Of a DNA stretch of 64,000 nucleotides, positions 18,002 to 26,405 are shown in pieces. The notes below the pieces were generated by a model, which was not told the DNA's origin, did not search any database, and was given only the letters and a program-made list of their open reading frames with translations. Both the position numbers and the translations under genes were made by a program. Source of the DNA: Brevibacterium oceani (GTDB taxonomy: Bacteria; Actinomycetota; Actinomycetes; Actinomycetales; Brevibacteriaceae). Within the stretch, counting starts at the first letter, position 1; the number at the start of each line of letters is the position of its first letter. Location: NCBI RefSeq assembly GCF_013623835.1, contig NZ_JABKDE010000004.1:1-64000 (forward strand), written 5' to 3'.

Positions 18002-20332
18002 TCAGCCGGGGAAGGTCTCCCCGGTGAGCTTTTCGAAGGCCTCGATGTAACGGGCGCGGGTCTTCTCGATCACTTCGGCGGGCAGGGCCGGAGGCGGCGT
18101 GTCCGAGGACTTGTCCCAGCCGGACTCCTGGGTCAGCCAGTCGCGGACGAACTGCTTGTCGAAGCTCTCCTGCATCTGACCCGCCTGATAGCTCTCGGCA
18201 TCCCAGAACCGGGAGGAATCCGGGGTGAGCACCTCGTCGCCGAGCACGATCGTGCCGTCGGCCAGGGTACCGAACTCGAACTTCGTGTCCGCAAGGATGA
18301 TGCCGCGCTCGCGAGCGACCTGCTCGGCGCGCTGATAGATCTCGATCGTGAGATCGCGGATCACCGAGGCGGTCCCGTCCCCGACCGTCTCCGCGATCTG
18401 TTCGAGGCTGACGTTCTCATCATGGTCACCGAGCTCGGCCTTCGTCGCCGGGGTGAAGATGGGCGGTTCGAGCCGGTCGGCCTCGACGAGACCCGCCGGC
18501 AGGCGAATGCCGCACACCGACCCGGTGGCCTGGTAGTCGGCCATGCCTGAACCGGTGAGGTATCCGCGGGCGACGCACTCGACGGGCAGCATGGTCAGGT
18601 TCTCTACGATGAGACCGCGACCGCGCACGGCCTCGGGGACATCGGAGCTGATGACGTGGTTGCCGATGACCTCGGCGAGCTGATCGAACCACCACAGGCT
18701 CAGGCCCGTGAGCACCTTGCCCTTGTCCGGGATCTCGGAGTCGAGTACCCAGTCATACGCGGAGATCCGGTCGGAGGCGACCATCAGCAGTCGGTCCGCC
18801 GAGGCGGCGTCGGCGGCATCCGCGGGAATGTAGAGATCGCGGACCTTGCCCGAATAGACGTGCGTCCAGCCCGGCAGTTCGGGGGCGACGGTCTTGAGGC
18901 CGGCCGCAGATGGAGCCGAAGAGTCCGCCGAGGCGGCCGTGGTCGTTGCATTCGATGCCGTGGCCGGTGCGGGTGCGCTCGCCTCGGGGGCGGGGTAGAT
19001 GTCGGCGAGCGCGATGGCACCGCGCGCGGCCGCCTCGGCGATGTCGGTGCGGTGCTGCTCACCGTCCCATTTGATCTCATCGACGGCGGCGTAGGCCTTT
19101 GCGCGTGCCTCATGCAGATCGGTGCCCAGCGACACGACGGAGAGCACACGACCGCCGGAGGTGACGATGTCACCGGTTTCGGCGATGTCCTTCGTGATCA
19201 CCGCATCTTCGGGGGCGAACCCTCCGCTGGGGCCGGTAGCGAGCTTCGTGCCCGCATGCAGAACGCTGATGTCGGGCAGGTTCGCGACGGTGTCGAGTCC
19301 GCGGATGATGTCCCCGGTGCTCGGCGTGCCCGGGTAGTTCTCCGCTGCCATGACGACCGTCACCGAGGTGCGCGGATCCCACTCGAGCGAACCCACCTCG
19401 TCGAGTCGGCCCTCGGCCGCGGCGAGCATCGTCTGCCCCAGGGGGCTGTTCAGCCTGGCGAGCACGGACTGGGTCTCCGGGTCGCCGAAGCGGACATTGA
19501 ACTCGACGACGCGCAGCCCCTTCGACGTCAGTGCGAGTCCGCAGTAGAGCAGCCCGGTGAACGGGGTGCCGCGGCGGGCCATCTCGTCGACGACCGGCTG
19601 TGCGACTTTCGATACGATCTCGTCGACGGTGCCGGCGGGCAGCCACGGCAGCGGCGAATAGGCACCCATGCCGCCGGTGTTCGGGCCGGTGTCGCCATCG
19701 CCGATGCGTTTGAAGTCCTGAGCGGGCGCCAGGGGAAGAGTGTGCGCGCCGTCGCAGAGGACGAACAGGGAGACTTCGGGCCCGTCGAGGTAGTCCTCGA
19801 TGACGACCCGGTCGGAGACCTCGAGGCACGAGCTCGCATGTTCCAGCGCCGCATCGAAGTCGTCGGTGACGACGACGCCCTTGCCCGCAGCCAGACCGTC
19901 GGCCTTGACCACGTGCGGGGCGCCGAATTCGCGCAGAGCGGCGGCCGCCTCGTCGGGGGAGTAGGCCACCTGGGCGCGCGCGGTCGGCACATTCGCGGAC
20001 TCCATGACCTCCTTCGCAAACGCCTTCGACCCTTCGAGGTGGGCCGCCTCGGCGCTGGGACCGAAGACGGGGAACGACGCCTCGCGCAGGGCATCGGCGA
20101 CGCCGGCGACCAGCGGCGCCTCGGGGCCGATGACGACGAGGTCGACGTCGAGGGACTCGGCCAGCGCGGTCACGGCGGCCGCATCGGAGGCATCGACGGC
20201 CTCGGTGTGGGCGATCTGCGCGATTCCGGGATTGCCGGGAGCGGCGATGACGGCGTCGACCTGCGGGTCGCGCGAGAGAGCGAGGACGAGGGCGTGTTCA
20301 CGGGAGCCCGAACCGATGACAAGAACCTTCAC
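18002..20332 (-). CDS. purDC: PurD-PurC fusion: GAR synthetase / SAICAR synthetase
   Basis: One 776-residue frame encodes two purine enzymes. Residues 1-430 are GAR synthetase (PurD), an ATP-grasp enzyme with GSGSREHAL at the N-terminus, DGLAAGKGV and EFNVRFGDPETQ. An Ala/Ser/Pro/Thr-rich linker (about 430-470) follows. The rest (about 470-776) is SAICAR synthetase (PurC), with SGKVRDLY, VARGYLTGSG and DTKFEFG. They catalyse steps two and eight of the pathway and are not consecutive. The GTG start at 20332 has a TAGGCT -10 box 6 nt upstream. I see no frameshift; the linker looks like a designed tether. Known fusions pair PurC with PurE or PurD with PurM, so this pairing is unusual. Confidence 0.93.
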   Translation of the reverse strand: MKVLVIGSGSREHALVLALSRDPQVDAVIAAPGNPGIAQIAHTEAVDASDAAAVTALAESLDVDLVVIGPEAPLVAGVADALREASFPVFGPSAEAAHLEGSKAFAKEVMESANVPTARAQVAYSPDEAAAALREFGAPHVVKADGLAAGKGVVVTDDFDAALEHASSCLEVSDRVVIEDYLDGPEVSLFVLCDGAHTLPLAPAQDFKRIGDGDTGPNTGGMGAYSPLPWLPAGTVDEIVSKVAQPVVDEMARRGTPFTGLLYCGLALTSKGLRVVEFNVRFGDPETQSVLARLNSPLGQTMLAAAEGRLDEVGSLEWDPRTSVTVVMAAENYPGTPSTGDIIRGLDTVANLPDISVLHAGTKLATGPSGGFAPEDAVITKDIAETGDIVTSGGRVLSVVSLGTDLHEARAKAYAAVDEIKWDGEQHRTDIAEAAARGAIALADIYPAPEASAPAPATASNATTTAASADSSAPSAAGLKTVAPELPGWTHVYSGKVRDLYIPADAADAASADRLLMVASDRISAYDWVLDSEIPDKGKVLTGLSLWWFDQLAEVIGNHVISSDVPEAVRGRGLIVENLTMLPVECVARGYLTGSGMADYQATGSVCGIRLPAGLVEADRLEPPIFTPATKAELGDHDENVSLEQIAETVGDGTASVIRDLTIEIYQRAEQVARERGIILADTKFEFGTLADGTIVLGDEVLTPDSSRFWDAESYQAGQMQESFDKQFVRDWLTQESGWDKSSDTPPPALPAEVIEKTRARYIEAFEKLTGETFPG

Positions 20333-20338
20333 GCCACC

Positions 20339-20344
20339 AGCCTA
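20339..20344 (-). promoter_or_regulatory. -10 box (TAGGCT), leaderless start of purDC
   Basis: A minus-strand TAGGCT lies 6 nt before the GTG at 20332. No Shine-Dalgarno sequence is present in the 33-bp gap to the divergent gene. Confidence 0.6.
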
Positions 20345-20352
20345 AAGGGTCG

Positions 20353-20358
20353 TAGGCT
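20353..20358 (+). promoter_or_regulatory. -10 box (TAGGCT), leaderless start of the asparaginase gene
   Basis: A plus-strand TAGGCT lies 7 nt before the GTG at 20366. It sits head to head with the purDC box, with 8 bp between the two hexamers. Confidence 0.6.
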
Positions 20359-20365
20359 TGAACGC

Positions 20366-21544
20366 GTGACCCTCTCGACTTTCACTCCCGCGCAGGCCGC
20401 CGAGCTCGCCGTCGTCATCCGTTCCGGTGTCATCGAATCCCGGCACATCGGATCCGCTGTGGTCCTCGACCCCCACGGTGCACCCGTGATCCGGCTGGGT
20501 GCCCCCGAGGCTCCCGTGTTCACCCGGTCGAGTCTCAAGCCGCTGCAGGCGATCGCGGCGATGAGCCTCGGCGCGCAGCTGACCGGTCCGGCTGCGGTCC
20601 TGGCCACGGCGTCGCACAAGTCCGAAGCCGCGCACGTCGAAGTGGTGTCGTCCATGCTCGATTCCGCGGACTTGAGCGTCGATGACCTGCAGTGCCCGGC
20701 GGCCCACCCGGCCGACGGAGCCTTCCGCCGTCAGCTCCAGGACCGGCTGCGCGCTGCGGGCGAGGCCGAAACGGACCCGCGTTCGCCGCTGTACTTCAAC
20801 TGCTCCGGCAAACACACCGCCTTCCTCATGGCCGCCCGCGCGATCGGTGCGGACACCGACTCCTACCTTTCGCCCGACCATCCCGTGCAGACTCGGGTCG
20901 CCGAGGTGGTCGAAACCTTTGCCTCCGAGACCCCGGCCGCGGTCGGGGTCGACGGCTGCGGGGCACCCGTGTTCGCGCTCAGCCTGGTCGGTCTGGCACG
21001 AGCAATCGGGCGCGTGGTGCGCATGGGCAGTGCGCGGCTCGGTGCGGTTGCCGACGCAGGCGGGCGCGGCGACGGAGGACCCGCCTCGGCGAAGGCGGGG
21101 GAGCCGGGGCGGGAGTGGAGCACCTACGAGTCCGAAGCCCGGACGCTCATGGACGCGGTCTTCGCGGACACGTGGGCGATTGAAGGCCACGGACGACCGA
21201 ATACCACGGTCATCGAGCGACTCGGCGTCTTCGCCAAGGGCGGGGCCGAGGGAGTCATCGTCATGGCAACGAAGTCCGGGTACTCGGTGGCGCTCAAGTG
21301 CCTCGACGGGTCCTCCCGGGCCACCGGGCTCGTCGCACTCACCCTGCTCGACCGGGCCGGCGCCTTCGACAGTGCCTTCGACGGTGACCGCGGGGCCGTC
21401 TCGGCGGAAGAACCCGCTGCGACGATCGCCGCGATCGCGGAACCGGTCACCGGCGGCACGGATTCCGAGGGGCGGACGAGCGTTGTCGGGCGGCTGGCGC
21501 TCGGGGAAGATGTTGCCGAGATCAGTGAGAGGAAGAGAAACTGA
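20366..21544 (+). CDS. Asparaginase II-like (AnsA, rhizobial type)
   Basis: A 392-residue protein of the asparaginase_II family, unrelated in fold to E. coli AnsA/AnsB. Visible family motifs are RSSLKPLQA, ATASHKSEAAH, NCSGKHTAFL and GVDGCGAPVF. The family hydrolyses L-asparagine or is uncharacterised in many actinobacteria. A Gly/Ala/Pro-rich insert lies near 235-255, where relatives have a short loop. The same frame is open from 18656, but that part is purDC antisense. The GTG at 20366 is supported by the -10 box at leaderless spacing. The stop overlaps the next ATG by one base. Confidence 0.82.
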   Translation: MTLSTFTPAQAAELAVVIRSGVIESRHIGSAVVLDPHGAPVIRLGAPEAPVFTRSSLKPLQAIAAMSLGAQLTGPAAVLATASHKSEAAHVEVVSSMLDSADLSVDDLQCPAAHPADGAFRRQLQDRLRAAGEAETDPRSPLYFNCSGKHTAFLMAARAIGADTDSYLSPDHPVQTRVAEVVETFASETPAAVGVDGCGAPVFALSLVGLARAIGRVVRMGSARLGAVADAGGRGDGGPASAKAGEPGREWSTYESEARTLMDAVFADTWAIEGHGRPNTTVIERLGVFAKGGAEGVIVMATKSGYSVALKCLDGSSRATGLVALTLLDRAGAFDSAFDGDRGAVSAEEPAATIAAIAEPVTGGTDSEGRTSVVGRLALGEDVAEISERKRN

Positions 21545-21945
21545 TGGCGATTCGCAGAAGGATCGACCCCGATCAGGGGCGCAGCGCACTGGAGATGTGG
21601 GTGGCGCACGGCGCGCTCGACGCCGCCCCGGCCGATCGGTCGACGACCGCCACGGCCGTCCGTTTCACCCTCGAGGAGCTCGCCGCTCGCGCCGAAGGCA
21701 ACAGCGTCGAGGTCCGGGTCCCGCCGTTCGGGGTCACGCAGTGCATTGCGGGTCCGCGGCACACACGCGGCACCCCGCCGAACGTCGTCGAGACCTCCGC
21801 CGAGGTGTGGCTCGAACTCGTCACCGGACGCACCGACTTCGCCGCGGCACTCGCGGCGGGCCGGATCGATGCCTCGGGAACCCGGGCCGACCTCGGCGAC
21901 CACCTCCCCCTCTTCACCACGGCAGAACTCGAGGACCGGCGATGA
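21544..21945 (+). CDS. Sterol-carrier-family (SCP2-like) small protein
   Basis: A 133-residue protein that opens MAIRRRIDP and carries the pattern seen in actinobacterial sterol-carrier-family proteins encoded beside purine genes (PPFGVTQC, then a WLELVTG core). SCP2 folds bind lipids, but this small branch has no proven role. It is translationally coupled at both ends: a one-base overlap with the asparaginase-like gene and a 4-nt overlap with the aldehyde dehydrogenase. Confidence 0.7.
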   Translation: MAIRRRIDPDQGRSALEMWVAHGALDAAPADRSTTATAVRFTLEELAARAEGNSVEVRVPPFGVTQCIAGPRHTRGTPPNVVETSAEVWLELVTGRTDFAAALAAGRIDASGTRADLGDHLPLFTTAELEDRR

Positions 21946-23435
21946 GCGCACAGATCACCCAGACCACATCCTTCATCGGCGGGCGGCACGTGCCCTCGCT
22001 CATCACCTACCCCGACATCGACCCGGCGACCGGCGGCCTCCTCGGCGATGTCTCTCGCGGCGGCGCCGACGAGGTCGATCGTGCGGTCAAGGCAGCGGCG
22101 CGGGCGCAGCGGGAATGGCGGAAGTCGAGCCCGGAACAGCGTTCGCGGCTGCTCGTGGCCACCGCCGCCGTCATCACCGAACACCGCGACGACCTCGCAC
22201 GGCTCGAGTCCGAGGACACCGGCAAACCACTCACCCAGGCTTATGCGGACGTCGACGTCTGCGCCCGCTACTTCGAGTTCTACGGCCACACCATCGAGTC
22301 CTACTACGGCCACGCGATCCCGATGGCCGACGACATGCACGTCTACACCCGGCGCGAACCCTACGGGGTGACCGGGCACATCGTCGCCTGGAACTACCCG
22401 CTGCAGCTCATCGGCCGCGCCGCCGCGACCTCTTTGGCCACGGGCAACTGCGCCGTGGCGAAACCCGCCGACGAGACGCCGCGTTCGACCGTCCGCCTGG
22501 CCGAACTCATCCATTCGGTCGGGTTCCCGACCGGTGCGTTCAACGTCGTCACCGGCCTCGGCGCCGAGGCGGGGGCGGCACTCGCAGCACACCCGGGAAT
22601 CGCACACCTCGGCTTCGTCGGGTCGACGCAGACCGGATCGTCCATCGCCCATGCCGCCGCCGACCGGGTCATTCCGACAGTGCTCGAGCTCGGCGGGAAG
22701 TCCGCGAACATCGTCTTTCCCGATGCCGACATCGATGCGGCCGTGCCGTCCCTGCTGCGGTCGATCATCCAGAACGCCGGGCAGACCTGTTCGGCCGGAT
22801 CCCGGCTGCTCGTACACCGCGATGTTCACGCCGAGGTCGTCGAGAAGATGGCCGCGGCGATGAACCAGGTGACCATCGGCTACGGCCTCGACGACCCGAT
22901 GCTCGGACCCCTGATCTCGGCCAAGCAGCACGACCGCGTCGCCGGGTTCCTCGCCGAGGCGGGGGCCGGGTCGGGCGCTGCCGGGTCCGGGTCTGTGGGC
23001 TCCGCTGGGGCCGGGGTCGGGCAGATCGTCACCGGGGGCACGCGCCCCGAGGGACTGGCCGACGACCTCGCCGCGGGTGCCTTCATCACCCCCACTCTCG
23101 TCGATTCGGTCGACCCGCGCTCGCGGATCGCACAGGAGGAGGTCTTCGGCCCCGTCGTCGTGACGATGCCGTTCGGGGACGACGACGAGGCGGTGGCGCT
23201 GGCCAACGGCACCGACTACGGGCTGGTCACTGCGCTGTGGACCAAGGACATCTCCCGGGCCCACCGACTCGCCGCCGAGGTCGAGGCCGGGCAGATCTTC
23301 GTCAACACCTACGGCGCCGGTGGGGGAGTCGAGTTGCCCTTCGGCGGGTTCAAGAAGTCCGGGTACGGGCGTGAGAAGTCCATCGAAGCCCTTGATGAGT
23401 ACACCCAGACGAAGACCGTCGCCATCAAACTGTGA
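21942..23435 (+). CDS. NAD-dependent aldehyde dehydrogenase
   Basis: A 497-residue ALDH that oxidises an aldehyde to its acid. The catalytic Cys is Cys283 in NAGQTCSAG and the general base is Glu249 in LELGGKS. The substrate contact VAWNYP and the cofactor region GSTQTG are intact. A Gly/Ala/Ser-rich insert (about residues 344-362) interrupts the loop before VTGGTRP. It looks like a recent low-complexity expansion. The ATG at 21942 overlaps the preceding stop by 4 nt. Betaine- or amino-aldehydes are likely substrates by family, unproven here. Confidence 0.88.
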   Translation: MSAQITQTTSFIGGRHVPSLITYPDIDPATGGLLGDVSRGGADEVDRAVKAAARAQREWRKSSPEQRSRLLVATAAVITEHRDDLARLESEDTGKPLTQAYADVDVCARYFEFYGHTIESYYGHAIPMADDMHVYTRREPYGVTGHIVAWNYPLQLIGRAAATSLATGNCAVAKPADETPRSTVRLAELIHSVGFPTGAFNVVTGLGAEAGAALAAHPGIAHLGFVGSTQTGSSIAHAAADRVIPTVLELGGKSANIVFPDADIDAAVPSLLRSIIQNAGQTCSAGSRLLVHRDVHAEVVEKMAAAMNQVTIGYGLDDPMLGPLISAKQHDRVAGFLAEAGAGSGAAGSGSVGSAGAGVGQIVTGGTRPEGLADDLAAGAFITPTLVDSVDPRSRIAQEEVFGPVVVTMPFGDDDEAVALANGTDYGLVTALWTKDISRAHRLAAEVEAGQIFVNTYGAGGGVELPFGGFKKSGYGREKSIEALDEYTQTKTVAIKL

Positions 23436-23456
23436 CTGCTCTCAAGCTGTGACTGC
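23425..23456 (+). repeat. 17-bp-period direct duplication at the ALDH stop
   Basis: TCAAACTGTGACTGC (23425-23439) and TCAAGCTGTGACTGC (23442-23456) differ at one base. The first contains the ALDH stop codon and the second repeats it, suggesting a small tandem duplication. Confidence 0.6.
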
Positions 23457-23723
23457 GCAGTCGGCACTGCGCCTGCGGACGCTGGCACGGCGCCTGCGGC
23501 GGGACCGCTGCGGTCGCGGGCACTGGCGCGGATGTGGGAGCTGCGTGCGCTGGGGCCACGGCTGCAAACGCGACTGTATAGCTGAGGTGTATGCGGCCAA
23601 CATTTGTGCAGTGCGTATGCACTTTCAGATGACAGTGACGTGCGGCCGGAACGCGCGGTCGGTGTGCCGGGCGTACTGCGCAGGCCGCGGAACCGTGCGG
23701 ACGGTTCGGAACGGGGTGCGACG

Positions 23724-24620
23724 ATGACGTTTTCGGTGCTCGGCCTCGTCCTCATCGCCTCCGTCGCGCACGCCGTGTGGAACCTCGCCGCGAAGTCCGT
23801 GTCCGGCAAGGGCTACGCCTTCGTCCTGGCCTATCACGGACTCTCGGCGGTCCTGCTCGCTCCGGTCGCGATCGTCCTCATCGCCACCGGGGACCAGCCG
23901 CTGAATTGGACTCTCGTCGGTGCCGCCGTGCTGAGCGCCGTGTTCCACATCGCCTATTCGGTCTCCCTGCAGTCCGGCTACGACCACGCCCCGCTGGGCG
24001 TCGTCTACCCGACCGCCCGCGGCACCGGGCCGGTCGTGACGATCATCATCGCCGTGACCTTCCTCGGTGAACGTCCCACCCTCGCCGAGGTGGCCGGTGC
24101 CTTCGTCGTCATCGCCGGCATCGCGGTGGTCACCGTCCGGCCCCGAGCAATCGGGGAGAATCCCACGAGCGGTTCCGGGCTGCGCCGAGGACTCGCCTGG
24201 GGCGGACTGATCGGGGCGTTCATCGCCTGCTACACACTGTGGGACGACTTCGCGGTCAATCACGTCAGCGATTCCCCGCTGCTCTACTTCGCCGTGTCCG
24301 AGGCCTGCGTCGGCCTGGTCATGGCCGCCGGAATCGTGACATTGCCGGGAGGTGGTGCCCGGCGCGCTGACTTCCGGGCGGTACTCGCCGACCACAAGCG
24401 GGCACTCGTGACCGTGGCGATCCTCTCGCCCGTGGCCTATGTGCTCGTCCTGTATGCGATGCAGCAGGCACCGGTGGCCCTCGTCGCCCCGGTGCGGGAG
24501 ACCTCGATCATCATCGGCACCCTGTTGGCCTGGTGGTTCTTCGGGGAGAAGAACATCGGCCTCAAGATCGTCGGGGCCTGTGTCGTCGTCACGGGCATCG
24601 GCCTCATCGCCCTCGGGTGA
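23724..24620 (+). CDS. EamA/DMT-family transporter
   Basis: A 298-residue membrane protein with ten predicted helices in two EamA repeats of about 140 residues. The repeat signature near the end of each half (GERPTLAEVAGAFVVIAG and GEKNIGLKIVGACVVVTG) is clear. Members export metabolites such as amino acids. The frame is open from 23604. I chose the ATG at 23724 because the first helix begins a few residues later. It does not overlap its neighbours, and the 288-bp upstream gap has no gene. Confidence 0.8.
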   Translation: MTFSVLGLVLIASVAHAVWNLAAKSVSGKGYAFVLAYHGLSAVLLAPVAIVLIATGDQPLNWTLVGAAVLSAVFHIAYSVSLQSGYDHAPLGVVYPTARGTGPVVTIIIAVTFLGERPTLAEVAGAFVVIAGIAVVTVRPRAIGENPTSGSGLRRGLAWGGLIGAFIACYTLWDDFAVNHVSDSPLLYFAVSEACVGLVMAAGIVTLPGGGARRADFRAVLADHKRALVTVAILSPVAYVLVLYAMQQAPVALVAPVRETSIIIGTLLAWWFFGEKNIGLKIVGACVVVTGIGLIALG

Positions 24621-24632
24621 GAGGGGCCGGCC

Positions 24633-24666
24633 GCCTCGGGCGAGGTGTGGCCTCGGGTGAGGTGTG
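24633..24666. repeat. Two tandem 17-bp units between convergent genes
   Basis: Units 24633-24649 and 24650-24666 differ at one base. Each contains a CCTCG...GAGG self-complementary core. They may serve as a weak bidirectional terminator for the transporter and stress-protein genes. Confidence 0.5.
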
Positions 24667-24715
24667 CAGGGCAGGCGCGGAAAGATCCACGCCAGCCCGC
24701 GGTGTGGGAGCCGGT

Positions 24716-25693
24716 TCAGCGGCGGCGGCCGGGCTGGCGCCTGGTCACGCGCACCACCCGCACCGGGCATACGGCGTGCGAGAGCACGCCCTGCGAGGTC
24801 GACCCGAGGATCGTCGACACGAAGCCGCCGCGGCCGCGGGAGCCGATGACCGCGAGGTCGGCGGTGTAGGTCGCGGAGACGAGCACCTCGGTGGCGGGGG
24901 CATCGAAGATCGAGTACCGCACCTCGAGGTCGGGGAAGTCTGCGCGCAGCGATTCGACGGCGGCGTCGAAGGACTTCGCCGCCTCGTCGTACATCTTCAC
25001 CAGGTGATCTTCGCTCGGCATCCATTCCGGGGCGAGGATGTGCGTGGCGGTGACCCCGACGAGGCGCAGCGGGGTGCCGTAGATCGCCGCCTGCGCGGCG
25101 GCCGCACGCAGCACCGGAGTGTCGGTCTCGAACGGGTCGACGGCGGCGACGATCTCACCGGAGAAGTCGGGACGATCCCTGCCGTCCGCCTCGGCGGTTC
25201 GGGCTCCGCTCGCGCGTACGGGCAGATCGATCGGCAGCGGAGCATCGGGCATCACCCGGGTCGGCCAGGTGCTCGGGATGACTACGGTCGGGCAGTGGGA
25301 GTGGGCGGGCATGGCCAGCGCCACGGAACCGAGCAGGCGACCGGCGAATCCGCCGCGCCCGCGGGCTCCGACGACGGCGAGATCGGCGGTCTTCGAATGT
25401 TCGACCATCACCCCAGAGGCATCCCCGGGAACGATCGTGGTCGACACGGGAACCCCGGCTTCCGTCACCGAGGCGGCGGCCGCCTCGGCGGTGTCTTCGA
25501 TCGTCTTCTTCACGGCGGCGTCGAAATCGGCGGGGTAGACGATATCGGCCTGGCTCATATTGACCCCGGGAACGGTGTACGCGGAGATGAGGCGGATCTG
25601 GGAGTCGGTCTTCTGCGCGTGGGAGATCGCCCACTTCAGTGCGCACTGGGCGTTGTCGGAGCCGTCGATGCCGACGATGATCGTGTGGGACAT
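24716..25693 (-). CDS. Tandem universal stress protein
   Basis: A 325-residue protein with two UspA domains (about 1-150 and 170-315). Each holds the ATP-binding pattern G-x2-G-x9-G-S: GARGRGGFAGRLLGS in the first and GSRGRGGFVSTILGS in the second. Tandem Usp proteins bind ATP and act in dormancy and stress survival in mycobacteria. The frame is open to 26521. The ATG at 25693 follows a GAGG site, begins the first domain (MSHTIIVGIDGS) and lies behind a -10 box with a palindrome. Confidence 0.9.
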   Translation of the reverse strand: MSHTIIVGIDGSDNAQCALKWAISHAQKTDSQIRLISAYTVPGVNMSQADIVYPADFDAAVKKTIEDTAEAAAASVTEAGVPVSTTIVPGDASGVMVEHSKTADLAVVGARGRGGFAGRLLGSVALAMPAHSHCPTVVIPSTWPTRVMPDAPLPIDLPVRASGARTAEADGRDRPDFSGEIVAAVDPFETDTPVLRAAAAQAAIYGTPLRLVGVTATHILAPEWMPSEDHLVKMYDEAAKSFDAAVESLRADFPDLEVRYSIFDAPATEVLVSATYTADLAVIGSRGRGGFVSTILGSTSQGVLSHAVCPVRVVRVTRRQPGRRR

Positions 25694-25721
25694 GTCAGAA
25701 CCTCTGTCTGCTGGACCGGTC

Positions 25722-25740
25722 AACTGGTGAGTCCAGTTTA
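25722..25740 (-). promoter_or_regulatory. Promoter and candidate operator of the stress protein
   Basis: A minus-strand TAAACT -10 box (25735-25740) overlaps the palindrome AACTGG-N5-CCAGTT (25722-25738). The start point would fall inside the palindrome, a good place for a repressor. Confidence 0.4.
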
Positions 25741-25788
25741 TGGGAACGGGCGTGAGACTGTCTGGGAGGCGGCTCAGGCTGACTCGAC

Positions 25789-25794
25789 TAGACT
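25789..25794 (+). promoter_or_regulatory. -10 box (TAGACT) for the small membrane protein
   Basis: TAGACT would give a leader of about 68 nt that ends in the AAGGAG site before 25869. Confidence 0.45.
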
Positions 25795-25868
25795 GTTCGC
25801 GACCTGTTCTGCCGGGGTATCCGCCCGGTGTCCCATCGGCCGTGAGCGGCCCCGTGCCCAAGGAGATC

Positions 25869-26342
25869 ATGAAGGACCAGATCGACGTCGCCGTCCGTCG
25901 CAGCCCCAAGTACTCGGTGTTCATGGGCATCGGCGCGGTGCTCGGCGTCATCGCCTCCGGCGTCCTCGCGCTCTTCGTCGACCCGGCTGCGATGCCGATG
26001 GGGTATACGGTGTCCAAGGGTCTGGGTCTGATGCTGCTCGTCCTCGGCACGGCGGGACTGTTCCTCGGCGGGCTCGTCGCCCTCATCCTCGACTGGGCGG
26101 GCCGGAGACGGGCCAAGGAGTACCAGGTGGACGCGCAGATCGACATGGTCGACGACCCGAAGGAGATCGCCCGCAGGCGGCTGGCCGAAGCGCGCGGGGA
26201 GGACCCGGACGCGAGTGCCGATGGGGCCGACGCCGAGGACGTCGACGAAGCTGCCGACGAAGCCGCCGCCGAGCCAGCCTCCGAACCCGGAGTCACGAAG
26301 CGCGATGCCGAGCCCGGCTCAGCTCCGGGAACCTCCCACTGA
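25869..26342 (+). CDS. Small two-helix membrane protein with acidic tail
   Basis: A 157-residue protein with two hydrophobic segments (about 19-37 and 50-75) and a cytoplasmic, highly acidic Ala/Glu/Asp-rich C-terminus (about 100-157). The AAGGAG site 4 nt before the ATG fixes the start. Small proteins of this layout are common upstream of purF in Micrococcales, but their function is unknown. It ends 63 nt before purF. Confidence 0.7.
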   Translation: MKDQIDVAVRRSPKYSVFMGIGAVLGVIASGVLALFVDPAAMPMGYTVSKGLGLMLLVLGTAGLFLGGLVALILDWAGRRRAKEYQVDAQIDMVDDPKEIARRRLAEARGEDPDASADGADAEDVDEAADEAAAEPASEPGVTKRDAEPGSAPGTSH

Positions 26343-26392
26343 TTGGAGTTCCACAGTCTGAGCGCGGTGGCGAAGCGGCTCATCGGGTATGA

Positions 26393-26398
26393 GACAAT
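26393..26398 (+). promoter_or_regulatory. -10 box (GACAAT), leaderless start of purF
   Basis: GACAAT, close to TACAAT, lies 7 nt before the GTG at 26406. No ribosome binding site precedes that GTG. Confidence 0.5.
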
Positions 26399-26405
26399 TT
26401 CCATC

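Noticed and set aside
18656..20365. Long open plus-strand frame upstream of the asparaginase-like start
   Set aside because: It is antisense to the purDC fusion and has no family resemblance. The leaderless -10 box puts the start at 20366.
26343..26405. Upstream TTG start of purF
   Set aside because: The extra 21 residues are not in relatives, and the GTG at 26406 has a leaderless -10 and the family N-terminus.
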